A DNA stretch of 15,805 nt from Gemmatimonadota bacterium. GTDB taxonomy: Bacteria > Gemmatimonadota > Gemmatimonadetes > Longimicrobiales > Gaopeijiaceae. Shown piece after piece: positions 7,253 to 13,523 of the stretch. The position numbers were made by a program, and so were the translations under genes. The notes below the pieces were generated by a model. That model searched no databases. It had not been told where the DNA came from and saw nothing but the letters and a program-made list of their open reading frames with translations. The stretch's first letter is position 1, and each line of letters begins with the position of its first letter. The DNA is taken from contig JAGWBP010000034.1 in assembly GCA_021295835.1 (NCBI GenBank), positions 1-15,805 on the forward strand, written 5' to 3'.

Positions 7253-9710
7253 CCGCCCCTTCGCCCTCGTCCCCCCCACCAACCAGTGCTACATCGACCA
7301 GCGAGTCGCCGTCGTCCAGGTTCACGATGCGTACACCCTGGGTGGCCCGTCCGATCACCCTGATCCCCGAGACGCGCTGCCGGATCACGACCCCGCCCCG
7401 GGTAACCGCCATCAACTGATCGTCGTCGGTCACAGCCTTCGCCGCCACCACCGGGCCCGACTTCTCGGTCAGCCTGAGGCCGATAACCCCCTGAGCGCCC
7501 CTCCGCGTCAGGCGATAGTCGCCGATCTCGCTCCGCTTCCCCATTCCGTGCTCGGTGGCGAGCAGGAGCGTCTCCTCCGGGCGGCGCACGACGACCATTC
7601 CCACGACCTCGTCGCCCTCTGCCAGTCGCACACCGATCACCCCCCCCGCGACCCGGCCCATCGCACGGGCGTCGGACTCGCGAAAGCGGATCGCCTTGCC
7701 CAGCCGGGTGGCGAGCACAACCTCGTTCGAGCCGTCGGTTATCCGAACGTCGATCAGCTCGTCGTCACCCCGGAACTTGATAGCGTGGATCCCCGCCGCG
7801 CGCACATTTCCGTAGGCCGAGAGCGGCGTCTTCTTGACGACCCCGTTCCTGGTGCAGAAGAGGAGGAAGCGGTCGCTCGCGAAGTCGCGGACCGGCAGGA
7901 CCGAAGCCACCTTCTCGCCGGGCGCGAGCTCCAGAAAGTTGACGATCGGCTTGCCCTTCGAATAGCGGCTGCCGTGCGGAATCCCCCAGACCTTCACCCA
8001 GTGGCATCGGCCCAGGTCGGTGAAGGCCATCAGGTAGTCGTGGGTGGAGGCGATGAAGAGGTGCTCGACCCAGTCCTTGGCGCGCGTCTCCATCCCCCGG
8101 AGCCCCCGTCCGCCCCGCCTCTGCGCACGGTAGGTGTCGATCGGGATGCGCTTCACGTACCCCTGTCTGGACATCGTGATCACCACCTCCTCGTCGGCGA
8201 TCAGGTCCTCCACCTCCAGGGAGCCCGAGAACTCGACGATCCGCGAGCGGCGATCGTCCCCGTACCTGCTCTCGATCTCGCGCAGCTCGTCCTTGATGAG
8301 CTCCATCCGCAGACTCCGGTCGTCCAGGATGGCCACCAGCTCGGCGATGCGTGCGCGCACCTCGGCCAGCTCCAGGTCGAGCTTCTCCATCTCGAGGCCG
8401 GTAAGGCGGGCGAGGCGCATGTCGAGAATGGCGCGGGCCTGCCGTTCGGAGAGCTCGAAGGCGCTCCGCAGCCCCACCGCAGCCTCGGCGGCATCGCGCG
8501 ACCCCCGAATGATCCGCACCACCTCGTCGATGTTGTCGACCGCGATGCGCAGCCCCACCAGGACGTGCTCGCGCTCCTGCGCCGCCCTGAGCTCGAAGCG
8601 GGCCCTCCGCACAACCACCTCGTGGCGGTGGTCGACGAAGTGCTGAAGCATCTCGCCGAGCGGCATGATCTTCGGCACGCCATCCACCAGCGCCAGGAAG
8701 ATGGCCCCGAAGGTGGACTGCATCTGGGTGTGCTTGTAGAGGAGGTTCAGCACCACCTGCGGCACGGAGTCGCGCTTGAGCTCGATCACGACGCGCATCC
8801 CGTCTCTGTCCGACTCGTCGCGCAGGTCGCGGATCGCGACGACCTTCTTCTCGCGCACCAGCGCCGCGATCTGCTCGATCAGCCGTGCCTTGTTGATCAT
8901 GAATGGGATCTCGGTGACGATGATCCGCGCCGGGCCGTCGTCGGGGTGCTCGATCGTCGCGGCCGCCCTCATGATGATCCGGCCCCTGCCGGTCCGGTAC
9001 GCCTCGAGGATGCCGTCGGTGCCGCAGATGAGGCCGCCAGTCGGGAAGTCCGGCCCCCTTACGATCTCCTCGAGCCTTGCCTGCGAGAGATCGGGGTCGT
9101 CGATCAGCTCCAGCAGCCCCGCCACCACCTCGCGCAGGTTGTGCGGCGGGATGTTCGTGGCCATCCCGACCGCGATCCCGGAAGACCCGTTGATTAGCAG
9201 GTTGGGGGCCTTGGAGGGGAGCACGGCGGGCTCCCTGAGCCGACCGTCGAAGTTGTCGCCGAAGGGGACCGTGTCCTTGTCGATGTCGACGAGCAGCTCG
9301 GTGGCGATCCGCTGCAGGCGGGCCTCGGTGTACCGGTACGCGGCCGCCGAGTCGCCGTCCACCGAGCCGAAGTTCCCCTGCCCGTCGACGAGCGGATAGC
9401 GGAGCGAGAAGTTCTGCACCATCCGGACAAGCGCGTCGTAGACGGCACCGTCCCCGTGCGGGTGGTACTTACCGAGCACCTCGCCGACGACCGTGGCGCA
9501 CTTCTTGTAGGCACGCCCGGGCGAGAGACCCAGCTCGGACATCGCGTAGAGGATCCGCCGGTGGACCGGCTTCAGCCCGTCGCGCACATCGGGTAGCGCC
9601 CGCTGCACATTGACGCTCATCGAGTAGTCGATGAACGACTCGCGCATCTCCTGTTCGAGGATCCGCTCGAGAACCCTCTGTCCGATGTCGGTGCGAGTGT
9701 CTTCGGTCAT
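7185..9710 (-). CDS. gyrA: DNA gyrase subunit A
   Basis: An 841-residue breakage-reunion subunit of gyrase, which with GyrB introduces negative supercoils. The catalytic tyrosine is Tyr127 in YRYTEARL, equivalent to E. coli Tyr122. The GyrA box QRRGGRG at residues 530-536 separates it from topoisomerase IV ParC, and the six-bladed C-terminal wrapping domain is complete (for example RFLLFCTRNGVVKKTPLS and LLLATEHGMGKRSEIG). The quinolone-determining segment reads HPHGDGAVYD: the residue equivalent to E. coli Ser83 is Gly88, while the Asp87 equivalent (Asp92) is kept. The protein ends in an acidic, low-complexity tail (DEGEGADDSEGGEGE). gyrB is not in the window. The dehydratase gene follows with its start inside the last 100 bases. 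Confidence 0.98.
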   Translation of the reverse strand: MTEDTRTDIGQRVLERILEQEMRESFIDYSMSVNVQRALPDVRDGLKPVHRRILYAMSELGLSPGRAYKKCATVVGEVLGKYHPHGDGAVYDALVRMVQNFSLRYPLVDGQGNFGSVDGDSAAAYRYTEARLQRIATELLVDIDKDTVPFGDNFDGRLREPAVLPSKAPNLLINGSSGIAVGMATNIPPHNLREVVAGLLELIDDPDLSQARLEEIVRGPDFPTGGLICGTDGILEAYRTGRGRIIMRAAATIEHPDDGPARIIVTEIPFMINKARLIEQIAALVREKKVVAIRDLRDESDRDGMRVVIELKRDSVPQVVLNLLYKHTQMQSTFGAIFLALVDGVPKIMPLGEMLQHFVDHRHEVVVRRARFELRAAQEREHVLVGLRIAVDNIDEVVRIIRGSRDAAEAAVGLRSAFELSERQARAILDMRLARLTGLEMEKLDLELAEVRARIAELVAILDDRSLRMELIKDELREIESRYGDDRRSRIVEFSGSLEVEDLIADEEVVITMSRQGYVKRIPIDTYRAQRRGGRGLRGMETRAKDWVEHLFIASTHDYLMAFTDLGRCHWVKVWGIPHGSRYSKGKPIVNFLELAPGEKVASVLPVRDFASDRFLLFCTRNGVVKKTPLSAYGNVRAAGIHAIKFRGDDELIDVRITDGSNEVVLATRLGKAIRFRESDARAMGRVAGGVIGVRLAEGDEVVGMVVVRRPEETLLLATEHGMGKRSEIGDYRLTRRGAQGVIGLRLTEKSGPVVAAKAVTDDDQLMAVTRGGVVIRQRVSGIRVIGRATQGVRIVNLDDGDSLVDVALVGGGDEGEGADDSEGGEGEVAEQPVAAEEGRD

Positions 9711-9802
9711 CCGAAGTGGGATTGGAGGCGGGGCCCATCCGCAGCGGAGAGGTGCCCGCTGGGAGCTGCGCTAGGGGGCCCGAAGAGGGCTGCGGCACAC
9801 TG

Positions 9803-9831
9803 AATTTACTCGCTAAGGGGGGCGGTTTCAA
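9803..9831 (-). promoter_or_regulatory. Sigma70-like promoter for gyrA
   Basis: Read on the minus strand, TTGAAA (9831-9826, five of six to consensus) and TAAATT (9808-9803, four of six) are separated by exactly 17 bases. Transcription would start near 9796 and leave a leader of about 85 bases before gyrA. No strong Shine-Dalgarno sequence is visible directly before the gyrA ATG. Confidence 0.55.
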
Positions 9832-10126
9832 TGGCGGAGGAAGCTCTGCGGCGCACCGTCGCGACCTTCGACACCGCCGACTTCAGGACGGTCCCCACCA
9901 CGTCCGGGATCGACCCCGCAGCGCCCCAGTCCCTTTTCCGTCTTACGATATTGTCATCGATCCGCACATCGTCTTACGCTCCGGCGTTCGATCGGCTTGT
10001 CGTCTTACACTCTGCCGCGGACGCGTCGACCCAGGGGCTCGCGGGCGACGCGGCGTCAGCTCCGATGCAGCCAGGGCGCGACCAGCCGACGCGCCCGACC
10101 GTCGGACCCTTGACGTGGCTCCACGC
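9832..10126. other. Intergenic stretch between gyrA and the toxin-antitoxin operons
   Basis: A plus-strand frame is open from an ATG at 9831 to 10178, 115 codons, with AAGGGGGG before it. Its translation has no recognisable domain, its start codon overlaps the gyrA -35 box, and it runs into the antitoxin gene, so I do not call it a gene. The stretch holds the periodic octamer array at 9939-10008. A TTGACG at 10110-10115 might be the -35 of the VapBC-type operon, but no good -10 follows. Confidence 0.45.
9939..10031 (+). repeat. Three CGTCTTAC direct repeats with exact 31-bp period
   Basis: CGTCTTAC occurs at 9939-9946, 9970-9977 and 10001-10008, so both intervals are exactly 31 bp, close to three helical turns. 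Units 1 and 2 also share CGTCTTACG and a second block TCGATC at the same offset, about 20 of 31 bases in all; unit 3 retains mainly the octamer and a few more bases. This could be an array of binding sites for a regulator of the downstream operon, or remains of a tandem repeat. No known regulator motif was recognised. Confidence 0.6.
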
Positions 10127-10159
10127 GTGCAGTCATCTTGTGCCGTCATCTGACTGCAC
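10127..10159 (+). promoter_or_regulatory. Inverted repeat upstream of the VapBC-type operon, candidate operator
   Basis: GTGCAGTCA (10127-10135) and TGACTGCAC (10151-10159) are perfect 9-base inverted arms around a 15-base spacer, ending 15 bases before the antitoxin ATG. Toxin-antitoxin operons are commonly autorepressed by the antitoxin or its complex binding such a dyad. The distance between arm centres is 24 bp. It could equally form an RNA hairpin in the leader. Confidence 0.5.
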
Positions 10160-10174
10160 TTCATCGGAGTCATC

Positions 10175-10420
10175 ATGAAGGCCATCACCGTAAGGAACAT
10201 CCCCCCCGACCTTGCCGAGGCCATCGACAGCGAGAAGCTGCGGCGCGGTCACTCCCTGAACCGCACTGTCATCGACCTGCTCGGGCAAGCGCTCGGCGTC
10301 GGCGGACCCCGCTCCAACGGACTCGCGCGACTCGCGGGAGGCCTCAGCCGGGAGCGGGCGCGGGCGCTCGAAGAGGCCATGGCTCCGTTGGGGGAAATCG
10401 ACGAAGAGATGTGGCGGTGA
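10175..10420 (+). CDS. vapB: VapB/FitA-like ribbon-helix-helix antitoxin
   Basis: An 81-residue protein whose first 45 residues form a ribbon-helix-helix DNA-binding domain: the strand KAITVRNIP, a first helix PDLAEAIDSEKLRRG and a second helix HSLNRTVIDLLGQALG. The C-terminal part ending DEEMWR is the segment expected to wrap the toxin. It should neutralise the PIN-domain toxin encoded next and repress its own operon. GGAG (10166-10169) sits five bases before the ATG, and a 9-base inverted repeat lies just upstream. The stop codon TGA overlaps the toxin's GTG start (GTGA), indicating translational coupling. Confidence 0.9.
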   Translation: MKAITVRNIPPDLAEAIDSEKLRRGHSLNRTVIDLLGQALGVGGPRSNGLARLAGGLSRERARALEEAMAPLGEIDEEMWR

Positions 10421-10857
10421 CGCGCTACTGCCTCGACACATCGGCCTACATCGGCCACTGGCGCGGAGACCGGGCGACCACCGAGAAGATTGACGCCGCC
10501 GGCTGGATCGGGGTTCCCACGATCGTCCTGGGCGAGCTGCACATGGGGTACGCCCTGGCGGGAGGCCGCCCGGAAGACTTGGCGCGGACGCGAGACTTCC
10601 TCGCCCATCCGCTCGTGGACGTCGTTTCGGTAGACGATACGGTCGCACGGGCGTACGGACAGCTCATGGCCGATCTGCGACGGGCCGGCACGCCGCTCCC
10701 GACCAACGATGTGTGGATCGCCGCCTGCGCCGCGCGGACATCGAGCGTCGTCCTCACGTGCGACGCCCACTTCACCCGGATCGCGCGAATAGGGTGCGAG
10801 CTGCTGAGACGTGTGGGGACGACAAGGCGACTGGGCCGGGAAACCGGCGATGCTTGA
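10417..10857 (+). CDS. vapC: VapC-type PIN-domain ribonuclease toxin
   Basis: A 146-residue PIN-domain protein, the usual size for VapC toxins, which cleave tRNA or rRNA in a metal-dependent way to stop translation. The four conserved acidic positions are visible: Asp7 in CLDTSAYI, Glu40 in VLGELHMG, Asp98 in TNDVWIAACA and Asp116 in TCDAHF. The cognate RNA cannot be inferred. The start is taken as the GTG overlapping the antitoxin stop; a second in-frame GTG at 10411 would add two residues. The last 20 residues (RRVGTTRRLGRETGDA) are basic and extend beyond the core. All catalytic residues are present, so the toxin looks active. Confidence 0.92.
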   Translation: MTRYCLDTSAYIGHWRGDRATTEKIDAAGWIGVPTIVLGELHMGYALAGGRPEDLARTRDFLAHPLVDVVSVDDTVARAYGQLMADLRRAGTPLPTNDVWIAACAARTSSVVLTCDAHFTRIARIGCELLRRVGTTRRLGRETGDA

Positions 10858-10882
10858 CAAGATTACTTTGTAGTCACGTCAT
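10854..10882 (+). promoter_or_regulatory. Candidate promoter and operator of the MazEF-type operon
   Basis: A perfect -35 hexamer TTGACA (10854-10859) overlaps the end of the vapC-type gene. At the standard 17-base spacing the -10 would be CGTCAT (10877-10882), only three of six to consensus. Between them GATTAC-TTT-GTAGTC (10861-10875) is an inverted repeat with five of six pairs, a plausible autorepression site. Confidence 0.4.
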
Positions 10883-10919
10883 GATCTGGTCGGAGTCATC
10901 CAAGGGAGGTGTGCGAGCG

Positions 10920-11171
10920 GTGACGACAAAGCTCATCGGAATTGGCAACTCGCGCGGGGTCCGGATCCCCAAGGCGTTCATCGAGGCAGCGGGACTCGAC
11001 GGCGGCCCGTTTCGACTTCGAGTCACAGCGTCCGGCTTGCTGATCGAAGCTGCGGCGAGACCTCGTGACGGATGGAGCGCGGCCGCGCAGGAAATGCGAG
11101 AGCGCGGCGAAACCGGCCTGCTGGACGATCCGGCTCCAACGGACTTCGACACCTTCCAGTGGGAGTGGTAG
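10920..11171 (+). CDS. mazE: MazE-like antitoxin with SpoVT-AbrB fold
   Basis: An 83-residue protein with a swapped-hairpin AbrB DNA-binding domain in its first half: TTKLIGIGNSRGVRIPKAFIEAAGL, then a strand pair ending in GLLIEAA. The C-terminal half is acidic and flexible (RGETGLLDDPAPTDFDTFQWEW), fitting the toxin-binding tail of MazE antitoxins. The GTG at 10920 is preferred because AAGGGAGG stands at 10902-10909; an ATG at 10881 is in frame, would add 13 residues and lacks a ribosome binding site. The gene ends in TAG at 11169-11171, past the likely toxin start, so translation of the pair is coupled. Confidence 0.88.
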   Translation: MTTKLIGIGNSRGVRIPKAFIEAAGLDGGPFRLRVTASGLLIEAAARPRDGWSAAAQEMRERGETGLLDDPAPTDFDTFQWEW

Positions 11172-11494
11172 GCACCCCGCGCCGAGGCGACGTCTACCTG
11201 GTGTCGCTGGACCCCACCCGCAGGCGGGAGATCAGGAAGACTGGACCCTGCGTGGTGGTGTCGCCCGACGAGCTCAACGATCACCTGGGCACCTTCATTG
11301 TGGTGCCGATGACCACCGGCGGACATCCCTACCCTTTCCGAATCCCATGCTCGTTCGAAGGACGGGCCGGTTTCGTGGTGGCGGACCAAGTCCGCACCGT
11401 TGACCGCGCTCGGCTCTTGCGGCGCGCCGGACGGTTGAGCGAGGATGAGATCAGGCGCTCGCTCAATGTGCTGGGTGAGATGTTTGCGGTATAG
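11165..11494 (+). CDS. mazF: MazF-like endoribonuclease toxin
   Basis: A 109-residue toxin of the MazF/PemK family, expected to cleave mRNA at short sequence motifs. Family features in order: RRGDVYLVSLDPT at the N-terminus, the segment REIRKTGPCVVVSPDELN matching the conserved E-x-K-x-R/G-P-x-V-V-S block, FIVVPMTT, and VVADQVRTVDRARL, where the family has its Q-[IV]-R-[TA]-[VI]-D motif. The end, SEDEIRRSLNVLGEMF, is the usual C-terminal helix. The GTG at 11165 overlaps the antitoxin by seven bases; another in-frame GTG lies at 11159. It is complete and looks functional. The cleavage motif cannot be predicted from sequence. Confidence 0.92.
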   Translation: MVGTPRRGDVYLVSLDPTRRREIRKTGPCVVVSPDELNDHLGTFIVVPMTTGGHPYPFRIPCSFEGRAGFVVADQVRTVDRARLLRRAGRLSEDEIRRSLNVLGEMFAV

Positions 11495-11588
11495 GCACTC
11501 GAGGAATGACGGGCTGGGATGCGATACCTTCCGAGGGCCAAGACGTGATCCGACCGAGAGGTCGACGAGCGAGGAGTGGAACGGACCC

Positions 11589-11666
11589 ATGGGAGACGGA
11601 TTGAGCACCGCCACGCAAGAGGGTGGAACCCACGCCCCGGACCCCCCAGGCGCTGCGGCCCACTAG
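11589..11666 (+). CDS. Possible 25-residue leader peptide before the second rhomboid
   Basis: ATG at 11589 opens a 25-codon frame (MGDGLSTATQEGG... ending PPGAAAH) that stops at TAG 11664-11666, two bases before the rhomboid ATG. GAGGAG at 11571-11576 lies 12 bases upstream, better placed than anything before the rhomboid start itself. It could serve translational coupling. The peptide has no recognisable motif and may be chance. Confidence 0.25.
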   Translation: MGDGLSTATQEGGTHAPDPPGAAAH

Positions 11667-11668
11667 GA

Positions 11669-12664
11669 ATGCGTTACGTCAACCGGGGGGGCTCGTACGG
11701 AGGGGGAGGCCCGACTGCGGTTCCCCGGGCCACGCCTTGGGTCAGGAATCTGCTGATCGCCAACGCGGCGATCTTCCTCCTGACCATCGCCGTCGGGTAC
11801 GAACGCGCCTTCGACGCGCTGGCCTTCTCGCCGGCGCGGGCTCTGACGAGGCCGTGGGCGATGCTCACCTACATGTTCGTGCACGCCGGTCTCTGGCACC
11901 TCCTAATGAACCTGCTGATCATCTACTTCTTCGGCCCGCCGCTCGAGGAACGCTGGGGATCGGACCGCTTTATCAAGTTCTACCTGATCTGCGGCCTCGG
12001 CGGCGCGCTGCTCAGCTTCGCATTCTCGGATTCGTCGATAGTGGGGGCGTCGGCGGCGTGCTACGGCCTCCTGCTGGCCTTCGCCATCGCCTGGCCGAAC
12101 CGGACGATCCACATCTGGGCGCTGGTCCCGGTGCGGGTGAAGTGGCTGGTCGCCTTCCTGGTGGCGCTCAGCCTCATGAGCGCCATGGGCTCTGGCAGCG
12201 ACGGGACTGCGCACCTAGCCCACCTCGGCGGGGCCGGGGTCGGCTTCCTGCTGGTGGCGAGCGGGTGGCTGCCGAAGCACGGCGGTGGGGCGGCGGACGC
12301 TGGCTCGTGGGGACCGGGGGCCGGTGGGCCGAGGTCGCGAGGTCGCGGCCGGAGGGGAAGATCGGTGGGGATGGATGGCATCGGGCGACGCCTGCGCCGC
12401 TGGGTCGCTGAAGTACGCCGCCAGGGCGCACGAGGTGGTCGGAGCGGTGCCGACACGGCGCGCGAGGTGCGGTTCGGCAACGGCGCCACGAGGCAGGACG
12501 CAAGCCGTCGGCGTTCCGGTCGGTTGGAACGCGACGAGCTCGACCGGGTGGACGCGGTGCTCGACAAGATCTCCAGCCACGGAATCGAGTCGCTGACCCC
12601 CGAGGAGCGGAAGCTGTTGGACCGGATGTCGCGACGGGAGTCCAGGCGGATGCCGAGGGCGTAG
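11669..12664 (+). CDS. Rhomboid-family protease, second copy, with GASA active-site motif
   Basis: A 331-residue membrane protease. After a glycine-rich N-terminus (MRYVNRGGSYGGGGP) come six hydrophobic segments with His77-x3-Asn81 (WHLLMN), Ser128 in IVGASAACYG and His185 in HLAHLGG. The catalytic Ser and His are kept, but the usual GxSG motif reads GxSA. A long Gly/Arg-rich linker (about 203-285) leads to a C-terminal helical module, LERDELDRVDAVLDKISSHGIESLTPEERKLLDRM, like that of the rhomboid at 5451 (DUF6576-like from memory). The two proteins share many blocks, such as ALTRPW, LTYMF and FGP-LEER-GS, so they are paralogues. A GTG at 11576 would add 31 Arg/Pro-rich residues; I prefer the ATG at 11669 because the glycine-rich start is typical and the extension is not. 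Confidence 0.9.
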   Translation: MRYVNRGGSYGGGGPTAVPRATPWVRNLLIANAAIFLLTIAVGYERAFDALAFSPARALTRPWAMLTYMFVHAGLWHLLMNLLIIYFFGPPLEERWGSDRFIKFYLICGLGGALLSFAFSDSSIVGASAACYGLLLAFAIAWPNRTIHIWALVPVRVKWLVAFLVALSLMSAMGSGSDGTAHLAHLGGAGVGFLLVASGWLPKHGGGAADAGSWGPGAGGPRSRGRGRRGRSVGMDGIGRRLRRWVAEVRRQGARGGRSGADTAREVRFGNGATRQDASRRRSGRLERDELDRVDAVLDKISSHGIESLTPEERKLLDRMSRRESRRMPRA

Positions 12665-12665
12665 C

Positions 12666-12851
12666 GGGGCGATCGACGAGGCCCAGTTCCTGGACGCCGG
12701 CATCTGCGAAGTCGCCGACGCGCTTGCGGATTCGGGGATGCGTGTGATCGTGGCGGGCACCGACATGGACTTCCGCATGCCCGAACGCGAGCCCGCCCAG
12801 ATCGAGCTGCTGCTCAAGGGGTGGGCGAAGGGCTTGGAGGCCATATCATGA
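12666..12851 (+). pseudogene. Internal fragment of a type II thymidine kinase gene
   Basis: Directly after the rhomboid stop the frame reads IDEAQFLDAGICEV, then ADALADSGMRVIVAG and TDMDFR. This matches the Walker B (IDE-QF-D) and following strand (LAD-G-RVI-AG-DMDFRG) of bacterial thymidine kinases, about 35 residues of family sequence. The P-loop half, the rest of the lid region and the zinc-binding cysteines are missing. After DMDFR it continues with unrelated MPEREPAQIELLLKGWAKGLEAIS and stops at TGA 12849-12851. No start codon precedes the match in this frame, since the frame is closed by TGA at 12594 and has only sense, non-start codons after it. The stop overlaps the DUF488-type start (ATGA). 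Confidence 0.7.
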
Positions 12852-13321
12852 AGACCTCCTGCTGGCGTCACGTCGAGACGATCATCCGCCACGGGCGGTA
12901 CGCGCCCATCGGCATCTCGAGATCCGTGCCGAAATGGGTTCCAAGCGGCATTCCGGTGTTCCGGCAACTCGCCCCGTCAGCTCCGTTGTTCCGGTACGCC
13001 AAGACGACGGACGGCGACGCGGCGTTGCGGTACAGAAGCTATGTCGAGCGGTTCGAGCGGGAGTTGGATGAGCTGTCCGTCCGCCAGAGCTGGGATGCGC
13101 TGCACACCGCTGCGGAAGGGCGCGAACCGGTTCTGCTCTGTTGGTGCAGTCCCGACTTCGATCCTCCGCGGCGCTTCTGTCATCGGCGCATCGTAGCGGA
13201 CTGGTTCCTCGGCGCGCGCGGCGAGGAGATCGAGGAGATCGACCCGGCGTTGCTGGGGGCGGACGGCCGCCCACCTCGCTGGCTCGCGAAGGGACAGCGC
13301 GACCTCTTCCGCGCCGATTGA
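12848..13321 (+). CDS. DUF488-type protein of unknown function
   Basis: A 157-residue protein with the pattern of DUF488 proteins: an N-terminal segment RYAPIGISRSVPKWVPSGIPVFRQLAPS, a middle Y-x-x-Y-x-E-R-F block, and the conserved cysteine-rich motif VLLCWCSPDFDPPRRFCHRRIVADWF (Cys98, Cys100, Cys111, His112). The family's biochemical role is not established, so none is assigned; the conserved Cys and Cys-His-Arg residues suggest an enzymatic or metal site. Start choice: GGAGG at 12836-12840 is seven bases before the ATG, clearly better than the in-frame GTG at 12821. The start overlaps the stop of the thymidine kinase remnant, which suggests it was once translationally coupled to an upstream partner. 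A GC hairpin follows the stop. Confidence 0.75.
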   Translation: MKTSCWRHVETIIRHGRYAPIGISRSVPKWVPSGIPVFRQLAPSAPLFRYAKTTDGDAALRYRSYVERFERELDELSVRQSWDALHTAAEGREPVLLCWCSPDFDPPRRFCHRRIVADWFLGARGEEIEEIDPALLGADGRPPRWLAKGQRDLFRAD

Positions 13322-13338
13322 CCTGCTGGCAATCCCCC

Positions 13339-13357
13339 GGACCGTGCATTACGGTCC
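13339..13357 (+). terminator. Hairpin after the DUF488-type gene
   Basis: GGACCGT (13339-13345) and ACGGTCC (13351-13357) are perfect 7-base arms around GCATT, 18 bases after the stop codon. No T-run follows, so termination would need help, but the position fits a transcript end. Confidence 0.35.
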
Positions 13358-13418
13358 CCACGACCTTCGAGCCGAGAACGGGCGGGCGGGCGAGGTGCGT
13401 CAGATCGATATCTGATAC

Positions 13419-13448
13419 GGAAAACCATTAGCGATACTTTCGATTTTC
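13419..13448. repeat. Flanking element A of the DUF4143 cassette
   Basis: A 30-base AT-rich element related without gaps (24 of 30 bases) to the one at 14812-14841, sharing GGAAAA at the left and TTCGATTTTC at the right. It is also a dyad: GGAAAACC (13419-13426) against GATTTTCC (13442-13449), seven of eight pairs. It lies 75 bases beyond the stop of the ATPase gene. A further small dyad, CAGAT-CGAT-ATCTG, is at 13401-13414. Confidence 0.6.
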
Positions 13449-13523
13449 CCATTTCGCGCCACGGATGGACGCACCGCCGGGTTCGCAACGCCCCCGGTGG
13501 TAGATCCGCCAAGGTAGCCTCTG

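Noticed and set aside
6960..9197. Plus-strand open frame of 745 codons opposite gyrA
   Set aside because: It is the antisense of gyrA in GC-rich DNA, His/Leu/Pro/Arg-rich without domains, and gyrA is certain on the minus strand.
9831..10178. Open frame of 115 codons with a purine-rich sequence before its ATG
   Set aside because: Its translation lacks any recognisable motif, its start overlaps the gyrA -35 box, its middle is the octamer repeat array and its end runs into the antitoxin gene.
10164..10900. Shared 11-mer TCGGAGTCATC upstream of both toxin-antitoxin operons (10164-10174 and 10890-10900)
   Set aside because: Suggestive by position, but many 11-mer matches are expected by chance in a window of this size, and in the first case it mainly is the ribosome binding site.
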